Assembly: GCA_910583965.1 (NCBI GenBank)
Contig: CAJUAE010000047.1
Location: forward strand, 1-24,633
Length of the DNA stretch: 24,633 bases
Source of the DNA: an uncultured Lachnospiraceae bacterium
GTDB lineage: Bacteria; Bacillota; Clostridia; Lachnospirales; Lachnospiraceae
Direction of reading: 5' to 3'
The notes under the pieces are model-generated. The model saw only the letters and a program-made list of their open reading frames with translations, searched no databases and had not been told where the DNA came from. Each line of letters opens with the position of its first letter. Position 1 is the stretch's first letter. Both the position numbers and the translations under genes were made by a program. Positions 16,038 through 23,560 of this stretch are shown here, one piece after another.

Positions 16038-17933
16038 CTACTTGGTTTGAAAAAATTGATAAATTTTCTCTGCGACATTTGCCGTAATTCCCGGCACTTC
16101 TGAAATTTTAGCGACATCTGCTGCGCGCAATTCCTCAATGGACTTAAAATATTTCATCAATGCTTTTCTACGACTAGGTCCCACTCCTGGTATTTCTTCG
16201 AGTACAGAGTGTACCTGCACCTTACTTCGGAGCGAGCGATGATAGGTGATTGCAAAGCGGTGCGCTTCATCTTGTATGCGCGTAATTAGCTTAAACCCCT
16301 CACTGTGCGTATCAATTGGCAACTCAATGTTGTTAAAATACAATCCTCTTGTGTGGTGATTGTTATCTTTTACCATGCCACAAACTGGAATGTTGATTCC
16401 AAGCGCATCAAGTACTTGCAACGCAATGTTAACTTGTCCGCGTCCCCCATCCATCAAAATCAAATCTGGAAATTTGGTAAAACTTCCAAAATCTTCTCCA
16501 ATATTATTTTCATCAAGCATCATTTCCTCACGTTCGTCAAGTCCATGTTGGAAACGTCGTGTCAAAACCTCATACATACAAGCATAATCATCGGGACCAG
16601 CGACTGTTTTCATGCGAAATTTGCGATAATCGCTGCGTTTCGGCTTGCCTTTCTCATACACGACCATAGAACCTACATTGGCAAACCCACTAGTATTAGA
16701 AATATCAAATGCTTCCATACGCGTTAAGGGCCGAATGCCAAGAAGGTCTTCAATCTCCTTTACCGCACCGATGGTTCTGCCTTCCTCACGTTTAATGCGC
16801 TCTCTATCCTGACTTAACACAAGCTGAGCATTTCTTGCTGCCAAATCCACAAGTCGTTCCTTCGCCCCTTTCTGTGGTACCCGCAGATGAACTTTTGTTC
16901 CTTTTTTATTCGTCAACCATCGTTCCACTAACTCTATATCCTCAATTGGCTCTTGCAACATAATCTCTCGTGGAATAAATGGTGTTCCTGCATAAAACTG
17001 TTTGACAAAACTTGTCAAAATATTATCTGCTGTAAGCTCCTCAATCTGTGTCATATAAAAATGTTCCCTGCCAATCAACTTACCATTGCGCAGAAAAAAT
17101 ACCTGTATAACTGTCTCGTTTCCATCAATTGCAAGTCCTATAATATCTTTATCCTCCCCCACATTATCAGACATTTTCTGCGTCTCACTCACTTTTTTTA
17201 CACTGTCAATCAAGTCGCGATATCGAATCGCTTCCTCAAAATCCATTTTCTCTGAAGCCTGTTGCATCTTTTCTTTTAATTCCTTAATTATTGGTTGCTG
17301 CTTTCCATTTAAAAAGTCAATTGCCTTTTCAATTCGTTCTGTATACGCTTCCCTTGTGATGTTTCCCTGACAAGGCGCACAACACTGACCAATATGAAAA
17401 TTTAAGCAAGGGCGCTCCTTACCGCAATCCTTGGGCAATCTTCTATTGCATGTTCGCAACTGATACAACTTATTAATTAAATCAATACTCTCTTTCACAC
17501 CTCCATTTGTAAATGGTCCAAAATACTTTGCCTTGTCCTTTTTCATCTGGTGTACTACCATGACACGCGGATAGTCTTCTCCCAATGTCACTTTAATATA
17601 CGGGTATGTTTTATCATCTTTTAGCAGTGTATTATACTTGGGTGAATATTCCTTAATCAAATTATTTTCTAATACGAGCGCTTCCAGCTCAGAGTCAGTG
17701 ACAATATACTCAAATCGTGCAATCAAAGATACCATTTTATCAATTTGTGGTCCACGCCCTATATTTTCCTTAAAATAAGAACGCACACGATTATGCAAAT
17801 TTTTCGCTTTCCCAACATAGAGAATAGTGTCATCAGCATCGTGCATAATATAGACTCCTGGCTTATTGGGAAGCTTGTGAAGCTCCTCCTTCACATCAAA
17901 TTCTTCGCTGTATTTCTGTTTTATATCTGACAT
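16038..17933 (-). CDS. uvrC: Excinuclease ABC subunit C
   Basis: UvrC makes both cuts around a DNA lesion after UvrA and UvrB have located it. The 631-residue protein starts at the ATG at 17933 (MSDIKQ), with GGGGGA at good spacing; an upstream in-frame ATG at 17966 would translate repeat sequence. The GIY-YIG nuclease domain lies at about residues 15-100 with GVYIMHDADDTILYVGKAKN. A Cys-rich segment follows (CGKERPCLNFHIGQCCAPC). The UvrB-binding UVR motif is near 205-240 (MDFEEAIRYRDLI). The C-terminal RNase H-like nuclease has EAFDISNTSG, LILMDGGRGQVNIA and DEAHRFAI, supplying the Asp, Asp and His residues. Helix-hairpin-helix motifs finish the protein (IPGVGPSRRKALM, VPGITANVAEKI). Its Shine-Dalgarno sequence sits at the edge of a palindromic repeat. 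Confidence 0.97.
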   Translation of the reverse strand: MSDIKQKYSEEFDVKEELHKLPNKPGVYIMHDADDTILYVGKAKNLHNRVRSYFKENIGRGPQIDKMVSLIARFEYIVTDSELEALVLENNLIKEYSPKYNTLLKDDKTYPYIKVTLGEDYPRVMVVHQMKKDKAKYFGPFTNGGVKESIDLINKLYQLRTCNRRLPKDCGKERPCLNFHIGQCCAPCQGNITREAYTERIEKAIDFLNGKQQPIIKELKEKMQQASEKMDFEEAIRYRDLIDSVKKVSETQKMSDNVGEDKDIIGLAIDGNETVIQVFFLRNGKLIGREHFYMTQIEELTADNILTSFVKQFYAGTPFIPREIMLQEPIEDIELVERWLTNKKGTKVHLRVPQKGAKERLVDLAARNAQLVLSQDRERIKREEGRTIGAVKEIEDLLGIRPLTRMEAFDISNTSGFANVGSMVVYEKGKPKRSDYRKFRMKTVAGPDDYACMYEVLTRRFQHGLDEREEMMLDENNIGEDFGSFTKFPDLILMDGGRGQVNIALQVLDALGINIPVCGMVKDNNHHTRGLYFNNIELPIDTHSEGFKLITRIQDEAHRFAITYHRSLRSKVQVHSVLEEIPGVGPSRRKALMKYFKSIEELRAADVAKISEVPGITANVAEKIYQFFQTK

Positions 17934-17939
17934 ATAAAT

Positions 17940-18157
17940 CCCCCATGCCGCCTTTGGGCGGCTCAAATAGAAATCAAAAACGCTGTCCTTTGCGTTTTTC
18001 CTGTGTGAAATTTAATCGTTCTTAGGCAGTGTTTTTTGCTGCCTTAGAACTATTTTTCACACTAACCTCCATGATTCTGCTTTGCAAAATCCCAAATCTG
18101 TGCGAAGAATGCCTATTCTTTGGCATTCTTTTGTATAAGAAATACTTCTCGCACTAC
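17940..18157 (-). repeat. Palindromic repeat mosaic, copy 3 (upstream of uvrC)
   Basis: This is the longest mosaic. Plus-strand order is as follows. GCCGCC/GGCGGC hairpin at 17947-17962 followed by TCAAATAG. An AAAAACGC/GCGTTTTT pair near 17976-17998. A large palindrome at 18003-18062 bounded by GTGTGAAA and TTTCACAC, with inner arms GTTCTTAGGCAG and CTGCCTTAGAAC. A decayed ATGATTCTGC module at 18071-18091. AAGAATGCC/GGCATTCTT (18105-18113 with 18122-18130). A final AAGAAATACTTCTCGCACTA related to the ends of copies 1 and 4. On the minus strand two junctions read ATGGAGGTTAGTGTGA and ATGGGGGATTTATATG; the second is the uvrC start region. Confidence 0.82.
18022..18060 (-). CDS. Possible 12-codon leader ORF in the uvrC upstream repeat
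   Basis: A GTG preceded by GGAGG at six bases opens a 12-codon frame (first residues MKNSSKA) that ends in TAA. A matching 12-codon frame at 13308-13270, with an ATG start and a GAGAG site, encodes the same first seven residues. Both coincide with a palindrome, so the shared residues may only reflect conservation of the hairpin. I list it because the start signals look functional, not because I am confident it is translated. Confidence 0.2.
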   Translation of the reverse strand: MKNSSKAAKNTA

Positions 18158-18385
18158 CTTTTTCTATTTCAATAATTTCCATACATATTAGCCGCCTATT
18201 TCCTTTACATAGGCCTCTCCGTGTGCAATCGAGTAGTTTTACCTTCCTCTACTCACCGCGCGCCGCCTTAGCGACCTATTTCTTCTACATGGGTTTGCGC
18301 AATCGAGTTACTCGCGCGCCGGGTACCCGTCAGCGAACCGATAAATCGGTTTGATGACAAATTTCACTTGGGTGCCCGTGTGCAT
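18158..18385. repeat. Degenerate tandem units with hairpins between ftsH and uvrC
   Basis: Two related units about 80 bases apart start at 18188 and 18268. They share TTAGC, CCTATTTC, ACAT(A/G)GG and the block CAATCGAGT. Each holds a CCTAT/ATAGG-type hairpin. GAGTAG/CTACTC pairs at 18231-18254, AACCGAT/ATCGGTT at 18336-18351, and the block CGCGCGCC occurs twice. No reading frame of interest crosses the stretch. It follows the ftsH terminator and precedes repeat copy 3, so any promoter for uvrC alone must lie here, but I could not identify one. It could be a decayed repeat or a structured RNA. Confidence 0.5.
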
Positions 18386-18426
18386 AAAAAAGGAAGTACA
18401 CGTCTCATATCACTGTGTACTCCCTT
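18386..18426 (-). terminator. Rho-independent terminator of ftsH
   Basis: On the minus strand GGGAGTACAC pairs with GTGTACTTCC around a 13-base loop and is followed directly by TTTTTT. It lies about 59 bases past the ftsH stop codon, so ftsH and uvrC are probably separate transcripts. Confidence 0.85.
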
Positions 18427-18484
18427 CAATGTCCGCTCGAAATCGATATTAAAATCTCGATTGTTTACACAAATAGCCTTATCT

Positions 18485-21004
18485 TTACCATCTGTTCTCA
18501 TTATTGTGATTGTCGCCGCCACGGTTGCCATTTATCGTCTTATCCCACAAGGCTCCGAAACGTGATGTCTCTCCGTTTCTGCCATTGTCCTCTGGCAACG
18601 CTGTATTTGGTTGCTGATACTGCTGTTCCATAGGCATTTGAGTCTGCATATTTGGAGTCTGTGGCACAACCCCATCTTGTGACTGTACATTTTGCATTTG
18701 TTGTACCCCTTCATTCTGTGGCCGTGTCATTCCATTTTGAAACTGTGTATCTTGTATTTTTACATTATTCTGTGGAGCAATTGTATTCTGCTGATTTTTC
18801 GGTTCTGAAAGATTCTGTGGTGTTGTCATCTGCTGTCTTGCTGCCTCTTGATATTGCCTTTGCTCCTTAGCTTCTGGATTCCAGTCATATGCAGGTGGCA
18901 TCGTCCATGGTTTTTCTGGCGGTTGTGCAAATGCCGGCTGTTGCATGTTATCTGATATTATATCTGTCGGTATTTGCACTTCCTCTTTACGTTCTGGCTC
19001 GTCTAATCCTTTATTCAAAGCGCTGTTATCTACAATTTCATTTGCTTTCTCGTCTGGTTCTGGCAGACCTTTTGCCTCCCGATAAATCTTCATAAACTCT
19101 TTTCCAGTGATTGTCTCTTTCTCAATTAGGTGTACAGCAATTTTATCCATCACTTCACGGTTCTCACGCAGCATTGCAAGTGCTTCTTCATAGCACTCCT
19201 TAAGCATATTCATCACTTCTGTATCAATCTCAGCTGCCGTATTGTCTGCACAGTTAAGGGAACTCCTCCCCTCCAAATACTGGCTCTCAACTGTCTCAAG
19301 CCCCATCAGCCCAAACTTCTTACTCATACCATAGCGCGTAATCATTGAACGTGCAATACCTGTGGCTTTCTCAATATCATTTGAAGCGCCTGTTGTCACT
19401 GTGTCAAACACAATTTCTTCCGCAGCGCGTCCTCCCAAAAGGCCAACAATCATATCATGCAACTCATTCTGAGAATTGAGATATTTTTCATCTTCTGGGA
19501 CATGCATCACATAGCCAAGTGCGCCCATTGTGCGAGGTACAATCGTAATTTTTTGTACTGGCTCAGAATTTTTCTGTAATGCGCTAATCAACGCATGACC
19601 AACCTCATGATAGGAGACAATTTTGCGCTCCTCTTTGCTCATAATACGGTCCTTTTTCTCCTTGCCGACAAGTACCACTTCCACCGCGTTAAATAAATCT
19701 TTCTGGCTGACAAATTCCCTGCCTTCCTTGACAGCATTGATTGCCGCTTCATTAATCATGTTGGCAAGATCCGCACCGACTGCACCACTTGTCGCAAGTG
19801 CAATTGCATCAAGATCCACAGTTTCATCCATCAACACATCTTTCGCATGTACTTTGAGAATATTGACACGTCCCTTTAAATCTGGCTTATCTACAATAAT
19901 ACGTCTATCAAAACGTCCCGGTCTCAAAAGTGCTTTGTCAAGAATTTCTGGTCTGTTAGTGGCTGCAAGAATGATAATTCCTTTCTTGCCATCAAAGCCG
20001 TCCATCTCAGAGAGCAACTGGTTTAAAGTCTGTTCGCGTTCTTCATTTCCGCCGCCGTATTTCGAGTCACGACTTCTGCCGATAGCATCAATCTCGTCAA
20101 TAAAAATAATACAGGGGGCATTCTTTTCTGCCTCCTTAAACAAATCACGCACACGTGATGCACCGACACCGACATATAGTTCAATAAAATCAGAACCTGC
20201 AAGAGAGAAGAATGGAACCTTTGCCTCGCCTGCAACCGCCTTAGCAAGCATTGTTTTACCTGTACCAGGAGGTCCTACAAGCAGTGCTCCTTTGGGAAGT
20301 TTTGCACCGATTTTGACATATCTACCTGGATTGTGCAAAAAGTCCACAACTTCCTGAAGCGATTCCTTCGCCTCATCTTCACCAGCAACATCGCGAAAAG
20401 TGATACCAGTCTCTTTCTGAACATATACTTTTGCAGTACTCTTACCCATACTAAATGCACCGCCACCGCCTGTCATCTTTCGGAACAAAAGGCTCAAAAG
20501 TCCCCACATCAAAAGAATTGGCACTATATAATATAAAAGAGAAAGGATAATACCCGATCCATCTGGAACTGTTCCTCGAACTTCAATTCCTGCGTCAAGC
20601 AATCGTTGTGTGAGCGTCTCATCATCCTCTACTTTTCCAGTGATATATGTCACTCTGACCGCTGACGCCAACAAATGGTTTGGATTCTCTTTTTCCTGTG
20701 TACTCGCGGCTGGCTTAATCTCAATTTGATTCGATTCAATCTTGACTGATTCAATCTTGCCAGACTCAACCATCTCAATAAATTTATTGTACGAAATCTC
20801 AACAGTTGTAGCACCGGTCACAGCACGTGTAAAAAAACTAATACACAAAAGCGACAAGACCGCTGCTGTAATCATAATAATAATGCTTTGTTTTTTTGGG
20901 TCTTTTCCATTATTATTGTTATTCCCTCCATTTCCACCATTTCCTGGTCCACCATTATTTCGGTTGGAATTATTGTCATAATTATTGACTTGATTATTGT
21001 CCAT
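18485..21004 (-). CDS. ftsH: ATP-dependent membrane zinc protease FtsH, with long low-complexity tails
   Basis: FtsH unfolds and degrades membrane and regulatory proteins. The first 38 residues are an Asn/Gly-rich cytoplasmic tail. Membrane segments at about 41-60 and 152-174 flank the external domain. The AAA domain has Walker A GPPGTGKT (244-251), Walker B IIFIDE (299-304) and the second region of homology with ATNRPEILDKALLRPGRFD (348-366). The protease domain has HEVGH (466-470; HEAGH is the common form) and a probable third zinc ligand, Asp543 in SNDIEKAT. At 839 residues it is about 200 longer than usual, because a Gln/Asn/Pro-rich, probably disordered tail follows residue 650. The start has AAAGGA and AGGAAA sites nearby. 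A consensus promoter at 21251-21279 gives a leader of about 240 bases that includes a repeat. Confidence 0.96.
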   Translation of the reverse strand: MDNNQVNNYDNNSNRNNGGPGNGGNGGNNNNNGKDPKKQSIIIMITAAVLSLLCISFFTRAVTGATTVEISYNKFIEMVESGKIESVKIESNQIEIKPAASTQEKENPNHLLASAVRVTYITGKVEDDETLTQRLLDAGIEVRGTVPDGSGIILSLLYYIVPILLMWGLLSLLFRKMTGGGGAFSMGKSTAKVYVQKETGITFRDVAGEDEAKESLQEVVDFLHNPGRYVKIGAKLPKGALLVGPPGTGKTMLAKAVAGEAKVPFFSLAGSDFIELYVGVGASRVRDLFKEAEKNAPCIIFIDEIDAIGRSRDSKYGGGNEEREQTLNQLLSEMDGFDGKKGIIILAATNRPEILDKALLRPGRFDRRIIVDKPDLKGRVNILKVHAKDVLMDETVDLDAIALATSGAVGADLANMINEAAINAVKEGREFVSQKDLFNAVEVVLVGKEKKDRIMSKEERKIVSYHEVGHALISALQKNSEPVQKITIVPRTMGALGYVMHVPEDEKYLNSQNELHDMIVGLLGGRAAEEIVFDTVTTGASNDIEKATGIARSMITRYGMSKKFGLMGLETVESQYLEGRSSLNCADNTAAEIDTEVMNMLKECYEEALAMLRENREVMDKIAVHLIEKETITGKEFMKIYREAKGLPEPDEKANEIVDNSALNKGLDEPERKEEVQIPTDIISDNMQQPAFAQPPEKPWTMPPAYDWNPEAKEQRQYQEAARQQMTTPQNLSEPKNQQNTIAPQNNVKIQDTQFQNGMTRPQNEGVQQMQNVQSQDGVVPQTPNMQTQMPMEQQYQQPNTALPEDNGRNGETSRFGALWDKTINGNRGGDNHNNENRW

Positions 21005-21035
21005 TTTCCTGTAGTATCCTTTCTAAATTTATGTC

Positions 21036-21194
21036 ATACTAACCTCCATGATTCCGCTTCGCGGAATCATAAATCCAGATGAGAAATGCCGTATTTCAGG
21101 CATTTCTTGGTGTGAGACATAGTACTTCTCCACGAAACAGCCTTTGCTGTGAGTGGAAATTGCCACAGGCAGTTAGAAGTACTTCTCACACTAT
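21036..21194 (-). repeat. Palindromic repeat mosaic, copy 4 (in the ftsH leader)
   Basis: Bases 21048-21194 match 3784-3930 with only four substitutions and no gap. The modules are ATGATTCCGC/GCGGAATCAT, AGAAATGCC/GGCATTTCT, and the longer module bounded by TGTGAGACATAGTACTTCT and AGAAGTACTTCTCACA. The GCCCGC module seen in copy 1 is absent. On the minus strand the end reads ATGGAGGTTAGTATGACATAA: a Shine-Dalgarno sequence and a start codon followed almost at once by a stop. This lies 30-45 bases before the true ftsH start. The element is downstream of the predicted promoter and so should be part of the ftsH mRNA. Confidence 0.85.
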
Positions 21195-21217
21195 CCATCA
21201 GGGCACTTCCTGATGCA
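21195..21217. other. Perfect hairpin beside repeat copy 4
   Basis: CATCAGG and CCTGATG form a perfect 7-bp stem with a 6-base loop. It sits between the ftsH promoter and the repeat, within the predicted leader. No run of T follows, so it is not a typical terminator. Confidence 0.45.
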
Positions 21218-21250
21218 AAGTGATGCCTATGTGAATAAATCGCAACTATA

Positions 21251-21279
21251 ATTATAGGGTTTCAAAGGGCATAAATCAA
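21251..21279 (-). promoter_or_regulatory. Sigma-A-type promoter of ftsH
   Basis: On the minus strand TTGATT (21279-21274) and TATAAT (21256-21251) are 17 bases apart. The -10 box lies inside a perfect 12-base palindrome, CTATAATTATAG (21246-21257). Confidence 0.7.
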
Positions 21280-21399
21280 CATATTCTTTATGATTTCTTT
21301 GTGAAAAGTTTCTAAAACACATTTTTGCGGTGATAGATACCCTATTAACATACGCCGCTTGCCTATAATTTATGTAATTACTACAATAAAACACGCTAC

Positions 21400-21572
21400 A
21401 ATTCACACCCATGCCTTTTATCAGCCTATAGGTTACTCAGGTGTGAATTATAACAGATTTTGCACACAAAATGCGAAATCTTTTAGCATTTTGGCGCATG
21501 ATTCCCACTACTTTGGCGTGGGTGTGAAAAGTAACGAAAACATTCCATCATTGACAGACTTAATACTGTCAA
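21400..21572. repeat. Cluster of four perfect inverted repeats (candidate structured RNA or operators)
   Basis: AATTCACACC/GGTGTGAATT pairs at 21400-21409 and 21440-21449. CAAAATGC/GCATTTTG pairs at 21467-21474 and 21486-21493. CCCAC/GTGGG pairs at 21504-21508 and 21518-21522. TTGACAG/CTGTCAA pairs at 21551-21557 and 21566-21572. The octamer GGTGTGAA also recurs at 21521-21528. The strand is not known. No matching known RNA class comes to mind. Confidence 0.4.
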
Positions 21573-21829
21573 TCACAAACGTATATTTTTCTCTATTAAT
21601 ACATGAAATACCTTATAATCGTATGAGCAAAAGCATTTTTATCCATACATTGCCTTTTCCAAAACTTCAACAAATACAGTTTTACACAACTTTTATTAAT
21701 TTTATTTAAGATTGAAAAAGCAGCATAAACATATGTTTATTATAAGAATCAAATTACTTTGACAATTTCATTTTTACAAAGACTTTATAAAAATGAAAAA
21801 AAGAGTAGCTTTTTACTGTGAGGGCGTTG

Positions 21830-21864
21830 TATAATAATAGAATATTTATAGGAATTCCGGAATT
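21830..21864 (+). promoter_or_regulatory. Likely pyrG -10 box and start-region palindrome
   Basis: A perfect TATAAT is at 21830-21835, about 62 bases before the pyrG start codon. The sequence 17-19 bases upstream (around AGTAGCTTT) is a poor -35 box. AATTCCGGAATT at 21853-21864 is a perfect 12-base palindrome that would be near the 5' end of the mRNA. I do not see the G-rich start or attenuator hairpin known for Bacillus pyrG. Confidence 0.4.
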
Positions 21865-21896
21865 TGCAACAATAAGAGGAAAGGACACAATAGATT

Positions 21897-23507
21897 ATGC
21901 CAGTTAAATATGTATTTGTAACCGGCGGCGTAGTTTCTGGTCTTGGAAAAGGAATTACAGCTGCTTCACTTGGACGACTTCTCAAAGCAAGAGGCTATAA
22001 GGTAACGATGCAGAAGTTTGATCCTTATATTAATATTGATCCCGGCACCATGAATCCCATCCAACACGGAGAGGTTTTTGTCACGGACGACGGCGCGGAG
22101 ACAGACTTAGATTTGGGTCATTACGAGCGCTTTATTGACGAAAGTCTGGATAAAAATTCCAATGTAACCACTGGCAAGGTCTACTGGACAGTTCTCCAGA
22201 AAGAACGGCGTGGTGACTATGGCGGTGGCACAGTACAGGTTATTCCTCACATCACCAACGAAATAAAAAGCCGCTTTTACCGTAACTTTACGGACCCTGA
22301 TATGCGCATTGCTATTATAGAAGTTGGCGGAACTGTTGGCGATATCGAGAGTCAACCCTTTTTAGAATCCATCCGGCAATTTCAACATGAAGTCGGTCGT
22401 GAAAATGCCATTTTAATTCATGTGACACTTATTCCTTATCTGAGTGCCTCACAGGAGATGAAAACCAAGCCAACACAGGCGAGTGTCAAAGAATTACAAG
22501 GAATGGGGATTCAACCTGATATTATTGTATGTCGCAGTGAGCATCCTCTGGATCAAACTATAAAAGACAAAATCGCTTTATTTTGCAATGTACCCAATTC
22601 ACATGTACTGCAAAATCTCGATGTAGAATCTCTCTATGAAGTGCCACTTGCTATGGAAAAAGAACACCTCGCTGAAGTTGCCTGCGAGTGTCTACATCTT
22701 AACAGTCCAGCACCAGACCTTACAGATTGGACCAATATGGTGGAGGACCTTAAATCTCCTACACAGGAAGTCGCAATTGCCCTTGTTGGAAAATATACAC
22801 AGCTCCATGACGCTTATATCAGTGTTGTTGAAGCATTAAAACATGGCGGTATTCCACAACATGCTACTGTCAATATCAAATGGGTGGACTCAGAGCAAGT
22901 CAACAAAGAGAATGTGGCAGAAATCCTAAAAGATGTTGATGGAATCTTAGTTCCTGGCGGATTTGGTGGGCGTGGCATCGAAGGTATGATTGATGCTATC
23001 TGCTATGCGCGGGAAAATAGCATCCCATTCCTTGGGCTCTGTCTTGGTATGCAGCTTGCCATTGTAGAATTTGTCAGAGATGTTGTCGGATATAATGATG
23101 CACACAGCATAGAACTTAATCCCAACACCACACACCCTGTTATTGCGCTAATGCCTGACCAGAACGGTGTAGAAGATATTGGTGGTACATTAAGACTTGG
23201 TTCTTATGAGTGTCATCTTGATACTGCCTCTAAAGCGTACAAGCTTTATAATAGTGAAGTTATTCATGAACGTCATAGACATCGCTATGAAGTCAACAAC
23301 GATTATCGCGCTGCTGTTATGGAAAAAGGAATGCTTTTATCAGGACTTTCTCCCGACGGACGTATTGTAGAAATGGTAGAAATTCCTTCGCACCCATTTT
23401 TCCTCGCCACACAAGCACATCCTGAATTAAAAAGCAGACCAAACAGACCGCACCCACTATTTAAGGGATTAATTGAAGCGGCACTTAATCGCCAGAAAAT
23501 TGAGTAA
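21897..23507 (+). CDS. pyrG: CTP synthase (glutamine-hydrolysing)
   Basis: PyrG converts UTP to CTP using ATP and ammonia from glutamine, the last step of de novo pyrimidine nucleotide synthesis. The 536-residue length is normal. The synthetase domain begins at once with KYVFVTGGVVSGLGKGI, which holds the P-loop, and includes PYINIDPGTMNP and EVGGTVGDIE. The glutaminase domain starts near residue 290. It has the oxyanion region PGGFGGRG (353-360), nucleophile Cys382 in LGLCLGMQ, HRHRYEVN near 460-467, and catalytic His508 and Glu510 in QAHPE. The ATG has AAAGGA 11 bases upstream. The gene is monocistronic and converges with the aldolase gene on a shared terminator. Confidence 0.98.
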   Translation: MPVKYVFVTGGVVSGLGKGITAASLGRLLKARGYKVTMQKFDPYINIDPGTMNPIQHGEVFVTDDGAETDLDLGHYERFIDESLDKNSNVTTGKVYWTVLQKERRGDYGGGTVQVIPHITNEIKSRFYRNFTDPDMRIAIIEVGGTVGDIESQPFLESIRQFQHEVGRENAILIHVTLIPYLSASQEMKTKPTQASVKELQGMGIQPDIIVCRSEHPLDQTIKDKIALFCNVPNSHVLQNLDVESLYEVPLAMEKEHLAEVACECLHLNSPAPDLTDWTNMVEDLKSPTQEVAIALVGKYTQLHDAYISVVEALKHGGIPQHATVNIKWVDSEQVNKENVAEILKDVDGILVPGGFGGRGIEGMIDAICYARENSIPFLGLCLGMQLAIVEFVRDVVGYNDAHSIELNPNTTHPVIALMPDQNGVEDIGGTLRLGSYECHLDTASKAYKLYNSEVIHERHRHRYEVNNDYRAAVMEKGMLLSGLSPDGRIVEMVEIPSHPFFLATQAHPELKSRPNRPHPLFKGLIEAALNRQKIE

Positions 23508-23525
23508 GAAAGTTTTTTCTTTCTT

Positions 23526-23554
23526 CATGATTCTGCTTTGCGGAATCTCAAATC
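23526..23554 (-). repeat. Palindromic repeat, copy 5 (single module after pyrG)
   Basis: CATGATTCTGCTTTGCGGAATCTCAAATC is a solitary, slightly decayed copy of the GATTCCGC/GCGGAATC hairpin module found in copies 1, 3 and 4, in the same orientation. It lies just after the pyrG stop and before the shared terminator, and carries no adjacent Shine-Dalgarno sequence used by a gene. Confidence 0.65.
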
Positions 23555-23560
23555 AATACA

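Larger units (their letters stand above)
21280..21896. other. Long intergenic region between the ftsH promoter and pyrG
   Basis: No convincing intact gene is present. The stretch 21400-21572 holds a run of inverted repeats, listed separately. A plus-strand frame of 116 codons (21359-21709) lacks a ribosome binding site; its one noteworthy feature is the peptide LAHDSHYFGVGVKSNENI, discussed in the findings. The rest up to pyrG is AT-rich and should hold the pyrG promoter. A TTGACA occurs at 21759-21764 but lacks a well-placed -10. Confidence 0.5.

Noticed and set aside
17934..17966. Upstream ATG for uvrC giving 642 residues
   Set aside because: The added residues translate the repeat hairpin, and there is no suitable ribosome binding site; the ATG at 17933 has GGGGGA in place.
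18158..18385. tRNA or known riboswitch in the structured ftsH-uvrC gap
   Set aside because: No cloverleaf, T-loop or riboswitch core motif could be matched on either strand.
19623..20357. 244-codon plus-strand open frame
   Set aside because: It lies wholly antisense to the conserved AAA domain of ftsH, is full of Ser/Leu/Ile runs typical of reverse-strand shadows and has no family motif.
3726..21194. CRISPR array or insertion sequence as an explanation for the repeats
   Set aside because: The repeats are few, widely dispersed and vary in module content, without regular spacers. No cas gene or transposase is present.
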